Shown here: positions 8,208 through 14,546 of the stretch, piece by piece
Position numbering within the stretch: position 1 is the first letter of the stretch
Layout: the number at the start of each line of letters is the position of its first letter
Assembly: GCA_027575805.1 (NCBI GenBank)
Contig: JANBPU010000366.1
Span: 1-14,546 of the forward strand
DNA: 14,546 nucleotides
Reading direction: 5' to 3'
Source: Mycoemilia scoparia
Taxonomy: Eukaryota > Kickxellomycota > Kickxellomycetes > Kickxellales > Kickxellaceae
Made by a program: the position numbers and the translations under genes
Notes under the pieces: model-generated
Told to the model about the DNA's origin: nothing
Database searches by the model: none
The model's input: the letters and a program-made list of their open reading frames with translations, nothing else

Positions 8208-8535
8208 CTTCCGAGTCCTATTGATTCAAAAGCATTCTCATCAGTTTTCATGATATCTATTTTTGTAATAGTGACCGCTCGATTGGCTGCCTTTGAAGAT
8301 GAGGCCAAAATCTATGATGTTATTTGTTTATCACTTGACTACTTGGCTAAAGTCACTTGAGTGAGTGGTGAGTGAGCGAGAATGAGGGTGTGCAGTTTAA
8401 CAAAGAATAGAGTGTAGAGCCACATGGCCCATGGTGCCATAATAAATGCACCCTATTTAATATGCAAAAGTATACGGTGTCAGTGCACTTTGGGGCAATA
8501 AACAGCATTCTCTATAAGCACAGATTTCTCCTCTA
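8208..8535. promoter_or_regulatory. Probable shared promoter of the divergent CCCH and U-box genes
   Basis: About 330 bp between a minus-strand start (8207 or 8054) and the plus-strand ATG at 8536. No third gene is seen, although an ATG at 8251 on the minus strand could belong to the CCCH gene. A direct GTGAGTGA-like repetition lies at about 8358-8378. CTATAAGC at about 8512 is TATA-like but very close to the U-box ATG, so it may be part of the leader. Confidence 0.45.
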
Positions 8536-10187
8536 ATGTCTGAATCGGGAAGCCAGGAATTGATCAACTATGCATTCCAGCATTCGGGGATAAGTGTAAC
8601 AAGCCAGGCGCCAGCAATGGACATGTTTGACGCATCAAGCATACTAAAAAGCTCAGCTGCATATGGTGTAGAAATTGATGCCAATTGTGATCCCGTGCTA
8701 GACTTTCCTTCGAATAGAGGGTTTTTATGCGAACCGTTTATCAAGCCTCCGGTTGATATCGATATTGAGTTCAAGTAAGCTTTTCTCTACACATTAATGT
8801 AACTATACTTTCAAATATAGGTTTTTCTAGATTTCTAAAACTGCTTGACCACATTCCTGATGAATTTCAAGGTCACCAATATCTCTGGTCGCTGTTGTCA
8901 TAACCCCAACAGTTAGGCAACTGACTGCTGAGAATGTCTCAGTATGGATAGGCACAATGCCAAAAAATGAACGGCTTCCAAGGGCTAGCGGGCGTTCCCG
9001 CCCCTACAGCATCGTGGATTCACCAAGATCGTATCGGATTACAGGACAAACAAGCAAACTAGAGTACTGTGGTTCTTTAAGGTTCCCAGCAAAACATTCC
9101 AAAGTAAGATCTGTTTCCCCTAGTCACCTCCCAATAATTCACACAAAATCCACAATTAAAAAAGCTCAGTAAAGGCTAAATGGTTCCTTTTTTGTAAACA
9201 TTTTCCCAAACAGCCATTGGGGCTGCAGCGTAGTGCCTTTGACACCGAAAGCATCCTCAAGTATGTGAATCCTCGTAAAGATTTACCAATTTCCGATCCT
9301 TCTTCGTGGTCTGTGTTCCAGAAAGATGTAAGAAAGTTGGACAAGGTGTTCCAGTTAAGGCTCAGGGTACATAAAAGTAAGTCGGAATTTAGCTATTAGT
9401 AGAAGCAATCAATGACTAAATGCGTGATAGGGTTTCAATACAGCTCAGCCCTGGGTTTAGAACCTAATAAATCCCCAACTTGAAAAACAAAAAGGATATA
9501 TATAATTGTTTCTTTCCTCTATTCTTGAAGCATATTTTTTGCCAAGAACCTTGAGTGCTCAGCCCTATTCCAAGGAGTTTGTATAGATCTAGCAAAAATA
9601 AATATGGATATAATCTGATTATAGTGCATGATTCGACAGCTGTGGGAATTGGATCTGTCCAAGTATGGGGGTTTCCCTCCTTTCATCAGCCCCGGAAAGA
9701 AAGGCAAAAGGCTATAAACTTTTACAATGCCATATCTGGCACAAAAAAGCTAAAGGGGGATACACGTTTGCCTGATAATAACGATGAACCAGATCAAGGC
9801 CTGAAAGATATTCCCGAAGAATTTATAGACTCCATCACACACGAAATCATGAGAGAGCCAGTAAAACTTCCTTCGGGACATTGCTGTGACAAATCGACAT
9901 ATAAGTATCTTTAAAAACTACTACCCCTTATATTATCTAATTGCTGTTTGATTGGCCAAAAGTACTGACTGTGCTGTTGATTCTTTTCTTTTATAATACT
10001 CTGGAGACATTGGAACACGTACAGGACAGATCCCTATTCCGGATTAGCCATGGAGTCTTTCCAAGCACAACCTCAATTGATACTGCAAAGCAATATCCGC
10101 AATTGGTTGGAAAAGAACAAAAGGTCAGTTAAGGTTTTTGGTGGCATTGATCTACCCGAAATCCAAACCATCCAATGTTTCAATTGA
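8536..10187 (+). CDS. U-box E3 ubiquitin ligase, UBOX5/RNF37 type (387 aa)
   Basis: Five exons: 8536-8774, 8872-9103, 9214-9376, 9556-9904 and 10007-10187. Total 1164 nt, exactly 388 codons. Homology to animal UBOX5 is recognised in order: an N-terminal block ending EPFIKPPVDIDIEF, which mirrors the FIKPPV segment of that family; a middle block; a block reading LIIVHDSTAVGIGSVQVWG, equivalent to the conserved HVTGGG...VWG region; and a U-box from about residue 309, starting IPEEFIDSITHEIM and LPSGH, then TDPYSGLAM and ending near NWLEKNKR. U-box proteins recruit an E2 enzyme to ubiquitinate substrates, without zinc. Animal UBOX5 continues to a C-terminal RING finger; here a stop follows about 20 residues after the U-box. 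The 3' splice site of exon 4 (9556) is the only one in phase with the GTAAGT donor but is a weak TTGAG; the other junctions are sound. The gene is tail-to-tail with the 125-aa gene. Confidence 0.87.
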
Positions 10188-10377
10188 TCTGCAATTTTTT
10201 TACTAAATTTATTTGAAATTGGAAAATAGAAAGTGAATATTTGAAAAGTTTATAGTAGCAAGTCAATGTGTATCGGCAAGAGACTTTGGAAAGGTGCAAG
10301 TATTTATAGAAAAAAGTCATAGCAATTGTCAAGTACCACAATACTGAAATATCTAACCATCAAAATTCACATTGGAA

Positions 10378-10930
10378 TCACTTTAGCTTGTCGAGTGCGG
10401 ATTTCAGCTGGTCCACACTTTTACCAATATTGGAATGATCATTATGAAGCTAAGAGGACAAGTTGCCCATAAAAGTTTTTAAGGAGCTGTATTTGCACTT
10501 GTGTCCAAAATATACAGGGGATGTTATTTGACACACTTACCCTGGTTATGATGCTAGACCTAAAGTTTCGCAGCTTTGTAATCTATAATTCACGATGTAT
10601 ATACAACAAGATTTATATGGCTTAGTTTTACCAGTTAAGAGTCAGTCAAAATAACTCAGCTGTTACCATTTGATGAATAGCATCAGTTTCAGCAAACCAC
10701 TCAGTAGATCCGATGCTGGATTGATTGTTGTTTATGTCCCGCAAAAGATTTTGAGAGTCCTGGACCACACTGGACTGCTCAATAGACTTGATGCTTAATG
10801 AATCTTTTATTGGTATTGTGCCCTTCAGCAAGTCCTCCTGGGTCGCCATGTCTTCATTATTATCCGATGCACCTGAGTTCTCAGTTTGCACCAGAGATTG
10901 GTTTGTGTCGCTGAGGCTTTTCGCATCCAT
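10378..10930 (-). CDS. Small Ser/Asn-rich, coiled-coil-like protein (125 aa), unknown
   Basis: Three minus-strand exons: 10930-10667, 10582-10541 and 10449-10378, all phase 0, with GTAACA and GTAAGT donors and TTATAG and TCTTAG acceptors. This gives 125 aa ending at TGA. The start is the ATG at 10930; the frame is open slightly further but lacks ATG. The first 70 or so residues are acidic, rich in Ser, Asn and Gln, and probably disordered. The last 45, beginning IHQMITKLRNF and ending SVDQLKSALDKLK, have a heptad-like pattern fit for a helix that packs in a small multi-subunit complex. The style recalls subunits of BLOC-1/BORC or similar complexes, but I find no diagnostic motif and do not name it. 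That splicing brings three in-frame pieces of helical character together supports a real gene. It lies head-to-head with the TTLL12-like gene. Confidence 0.68.
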
Positions 10931-11256
10931 AGTTTCCAATTTTAAAGTCAGAAATTTATTTTGTGAAGGAGAGTGCTAAATAGCTTGGCAACAACGGTTG
11001 CATTTTATATTGGTTTATAAAGCGCATAATTCCTTGGTGTATGGTGTCAGATGTTAGGCTTTGCTAAATACCCATTTTCATCAGAGACTATTATTCTATA
11101 CAGAGCTTTTTTGGATTAGGATATTTCCACGCAATCAATCCCATAAATTATTCATGGCTCTTGATTAAAAATTACCTAGGACGTATTAGGCTGTTGCTAT
11201 AGGATTTCTCTGTAATCCAACATATACTTTATGTTTCCAAGACCTATACAGTAAAA
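10931..11256. promoter_or_regulatory. Probable shared promoter of the 125-aa and TTLL12-like genes
   Basis: About 325 bp between divergent start codons, AT-rich, with no gene seen inside. The plus-strand ATG at 11257 sits in a good A-rich context (GTAAAAATGG). No clear TATA box is evident for either direction. Confidence 0.45.
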
Positions 11257-14216
11257 ATGGGAAGCTACTCTGAATTTGAGGCACTACACAAGGACCAGCT
11301 TGTTACGAGCGGTGTTCCTCAAACTTTATGGAAGGTAGGTGTTGCAGGTCAGATCATGCATTCGATCGGATCAACTGGTGACTGGTTTTATACACCAATA
11401 CCATTCTAAACAATCAATGTTCTTTTATATAGAAACTCCACGATAAGCTCACTGGAGAATGCTTTGACATTGGCTCCAAAGTATCTCTTGCTGAGAACCC
11501 AGATAGCGATTCAGCATTCCCATACAGGCTAGTCTTAACAGCAGACTGTTTGAAAAAGGAGGAGGATGTATTCCTGATCGACCATGCATGGACAACATCA
11601 CTGGAAGATGGCGTCAAGCAGCTAGAGAGCGTTCCAGGGCTTTTGGATAGAGTCGAAAGCATAACAAAGACAGACAACACCAAGCCTACTCCTTTAGAAG
11701 AAAGCGATGATGAAGAGTTCGATCACGGTGATGTAGAGCTTGTTATGAGCCAGGCAGACGTCAGCAAACAAAGGGCCAATGAGCTTCTAAGAGAGCACAA
11801 TGGTGAGGTCATTGAGGCCATTCTGGTAAGTTGTGTCCATGCAATCGGGTAATAGTAGTATTACAATGCACGCTCATAGTGCAGCTTGAATTTTATAATA
11901 TGGATGGATGGGCTATGACAAATAGAACGCTAACAAGCAGGAAGAGGAAGAGAACGACACCATGGCTGGAATCAAGAAGCAGATCCTTGGACAGATGGAG
12001 GGAGATTCCTCAGAAGGTAACACCACGGCTTTAGAGCCAGAATGGCTGGGTGTATCTAGTGGTGGCCATTGCTTCTAACAGTAAATTATTTGGATGTAGA
12101 TCGCAGCTCATGGCACACGGAAAGATATTCTTGTGAACAAAGTGACCAGGAACAGACAATCAATGTTATTGTTCCTATGGGCCAGAAGCCATCGGCAAAA
12201 GACGCCATGTGCACCATCGAGCCTACCAAATTGCGTCTCGAGGTGTTTGGAAAGGAAATAATTGATGTAAGGCCACACTGACAACGCTTTACATACAGCA
12301 CAATATCAAATTCATGGTTAACGACCCGCTATTATTTTAGGATGATCTGTGCGGGAGAGTCAAGCCAGACGACTCCCTTTGGACAATCGGTAAGATCGAG
12401 TACAACCAGAGGGTATTAGTTTTTAGTCTTGAGAGATGGCACTGCTTCATTAGCTCTGTGTGTTAATGTACACCTTTGTAGAGGGCCAAGAAATAAGAAT
12501 TACATTGACAAAGGCCAGCGATGAACAATGGAGTGGACTAACACGGAACGAGGTTAGGGTAGATCCAAAAGCCAAAAAGCGCAGAGCAGAGGCGGCCTTT
12601 TCCAAACTCTGGAGGTACAGTAATATCGGATCATAGCTATGCAAGGAACAGCTTGAGTATTTACCCGATGCTGATACTGCCACAACTTTTATAGACAGCT
12701 GCAGGCATACGAGTTTGCGCGAGGAACGAGAGAAAATGCCATTGTGAGAGCAGTGGCTTGGTGTAAGGAGCCTTCACACCATGGGTTGAATTGCTGCACC
12801 CTACATGGAAAGCACTGATATTCATACTTTGTATTGTTTTCTTGGGTAGATCTAATGGATGAGGTTGGCTCTGCAATCTCTCATGGAGATAGCCAAAACT
12901 GTATCTGCGTGCCATTCCTATATGTCCGTAGTGGAGGCCCCATTGTTCCCTTCAGCATTGTTTGGCCCTGCGCAGATATCAACGAGGGCGATGTGCTAAC
13001 AAGGGACTTTTGTCCTAGATGGATGTCCAATCCCTCCATTAGAAGCGCGTATCTGTATGCTATTAATCCACATAACCCCACTAACTATATCGCCTCATAC
13101 AATAAGCTTGAAGAGCGACTTTCTATCGTTGCAAAAGAACTCAAGGACACAGCGGCCCCTCCAGCAAAAAGCGATGTGTTCGTGCCACAAGAAGCTCCGA
13201 GTGTATACATAAACACACCGTCTGTGCGCTCAGACTCGTGGCTGAAGGAGAGTCAGTTCTATCTTTCAGATAAGCCCGAAAAGGCTGATGTAGTTTTCCA
13301 GAACAGACACGATAGTAGCATCGCTATTACTAGTGGACTGTCAAATGTCCACCCACTTAGCACTGGGCCTTTTTCAAGCCCTGCTGCGTTTGTGTCGTTT
13401 ATAAACACCAGTGTTGGCTCACATCCCTGGATAAACACACAGTTCCACTTGCCCACACAGCTCCCAGAGTTTATTGGATCTTCATTGCTGGTAAGTAAAC
13501 AACTCTGATGTCTGTGTAGCTGTTGCTCTCTATATACTAACCCTTTCCTTTTCCCAAACTAGAATCACCACTCCTACTGGCACGTTACGGATGGAACTGA
13601 TTCCCAGATTGGCACAGAGAAGCCCGGCATACTGACGTCTGACCCCAGCTGTGTCATCCGTCATTTGGATATTGGATACACCATTGCTAAACAATACATA
13701 CCATCCGCACTCCACCACGTTGAACAGTACCTGATTGAGTATATTGTGTTAGTAGATCAGGCCGGAAGCCTATGGCTATTTAATGAGAAATGGGCCTCCT
13801 ATTGGAGAACGCCTCTGGAGAATGGAAAGCCTTCGCACTATAATGTTATACCCCAAAAGATGGAGATGCCTCTAGAGCAGATTTACACTCAAGTCAAGTC
13901 AGAGTCCAAAGATATGATTTGCAATGCCCACAAGTCGATTTTGTTTATAATCAAATCTGTATTTGCCATTGCTCTCGAGAGCGTCAAGGGCAGGAGTGCG
14001 GATAAGAAGTTTGGCCTGTTTAAAGTCGATATTGGCTTGAAAAATGCATCAATTTCTCCTGATGGTGCCTCCGGACATCCTCAGCCATTCCTCGATAATA
14101 TAACAAGTATTGATGGACAAAAGCTACCAGACTTTGGTTCGTTAATGTCTTCAGTTATAGACGTCCTTACCAGAAATGATGCACAAGTCACTAGCAAGTG
14201 GACCCAAATTTTCTAG
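11257..14216 (+). CDS. TTLL12-like protein with inserted UBA and CS domains (757 aa)
   Basis: Nine exons: 11257-11334, 11433-11825, 11926-12016, 12100-12266, 12341-12389, 12482-12614, 12695-12762, 12850-13490, 13563-14216. Total 2274 nt, exactly 758 codons, with consistent phases. TTLL12 landmarks: an EFEALHKDQLVTSGVP start, FLIDHAWT and VPGLLDR (about 90-120), LWRQLQAYEFARGT (302-315), AWYDLMDEVGSAISH, a VLTRDF block, QLPEF near 530, and a C-terminal TTL-type region. Between VPGLLDR and LWRQLQ it also has a UBA-like helix set (126-157, DVELVMSQADVSKQRA...), very like that of NAC-alpha and HYPK, and a CS domain (about 197-290) with the SLWTI strand and WSGL segment seen in NudC-type proteins. 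CS domains act as co-chaperone modules. The TTL part lacks an obvious ATP-grasp K-P motif and the usual E-x-N metal site, so a pseudo-ligase is likely; animal TTLL12 is also regarded as lacking clear ligase activity. The exon 3 acceptor could instead be at 11940, removing five residues. Confidence 0.9.
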
Positions 14217-14546
14217 AAAGCCATCTTTATTCAGATGTTGGTCAAAAGTATTAATAGCGTCAATTCAATATTGAAAACCCTCTTCTATAAAATTTAATCT
14301 TTGTCAGGATATCTCTTCTGTAACTTATTTTGGGAAAATTGCTCTATTAAAATATTCCCAGTGTTAGCATTGCTAAAATAAAATTATCTCTTAGGGTCTC
14401 AAAAAGTGTACATTTATCTTTAGGATGACCATCATCATTTTTTAAGTCTTCTCTGTAATGTGGCCGTATAGCTTTAAACTTTCAAATATTTCAATGAGCT
14501 GACTTTGACCTTTGAGAATGTTTAGGCATATTTACCGTCAATGCAT
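14217..14546 (+). other. 3' flank of the TTLL12-like gene with probable poly(A) signal
   Basis: AT-rich sequence with AATAAA at 14377-14382, about 160 bp after the stop codon, the best polyadenylation candidate. ATTAAA at about 14345 is an alternative. No further gene is seen before the end of the window. Confidence 0.45.

Noticed and set aside
11257..12614. Possibility that the UBA and CS parts are a separate gene (for example a NudC-like protein)
   Set aside because: Exon phases run through without a start or stop, and TTLL12 landmarks lie on both sides, so one gene is the simpler reading; only transcripts could settle it.
1..14546. tRNA, rRNA or CRISPR arrays
   Set aside because: I looked for T-loop type GTTCRAnnC boxes and for regularly spaced direct repeats and saw no convincing case.

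Overview
The window is eukaryotic DNA with the style of a fungal nuclear genome. Genes are short-spaced and lie on both strands. The conserved ones are split by many small GT-AG introns (about 72-179 bp), several of which carry a CTAAC/CTAAAC-like branch site. Two conserved genes here, a TTLL12-type protein and a UBOX5/RNF37-type U-box protein, are missing from the well-known yeasts but occur in animals and other lineages. I therefore favour an early-diverging (zygomycete-grade) fungus, but the sequence alone does not prove the lineage.

The left half (about 1-6100) is gene-poor and repeat-bearing. Its two convincing genes are intronless, each with a TATA-like box, and encode unusual His/Cys-rich proteins: one of 172 aa (1207-1725) and one of 140 aa (4602-5024). 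They share no overall alignment that I can see, but both have a G-C-G-C-x-x-C motif, His clusters and a Cys-Cys (or Cys-Cys-Asp) C-terminus. Around them lie two copies of a short element with inverted ends (2660-2768 and 5473-5599). The first copy sits inside a second inverted-repeat pair (2445-2820). There is also an inverted dispersed repeat (about 2487-2575 and 4089-4165) whose two copies keep a similar peptide, plus an ATT microsatellite. Neither His/Cys gene resembles a family I can name.

The right half (about 6100-14546) is a compact run of four conserved or spliced genes. From left to right: a minus-strand nuclear protein with polyglutamine, basic patches and two C-terminal CCCH zinc fingers (6110-8054 or further upstream); a plus-strand five-exon U-box protein of the UBOX5/RNF37 type (8536-10187); a minus-strand three-exon coiled-coil-like protein of 125 aa that I cannot name (10378-10930); and a plus-strand nine-exon TTLL12-like protein of 757 aa (11257-14216). 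The pairs are head-to-head, tail-to-tail and head-to-head, so 8208-8535 and 10931-11256 are probable two-way promoters.

The strongest observation is the architecture of the TTLL12-like protein. Between two blocks that are close together in animal TTLL12, this gene carries a NAC-alpha/HYPK-type UBA helix bundle and a complete p23/NudC-type CS domain. Exon phases close exactly across all nine exons (2274 nt), which argues against a chance joining of separate genes. The U-box protein also appears to stop right after the U-box, without the C-terminal RING finger of animal UBOX5. Both proteins point to ubiquitin or chaperone biology, but any link between them is only inferred.
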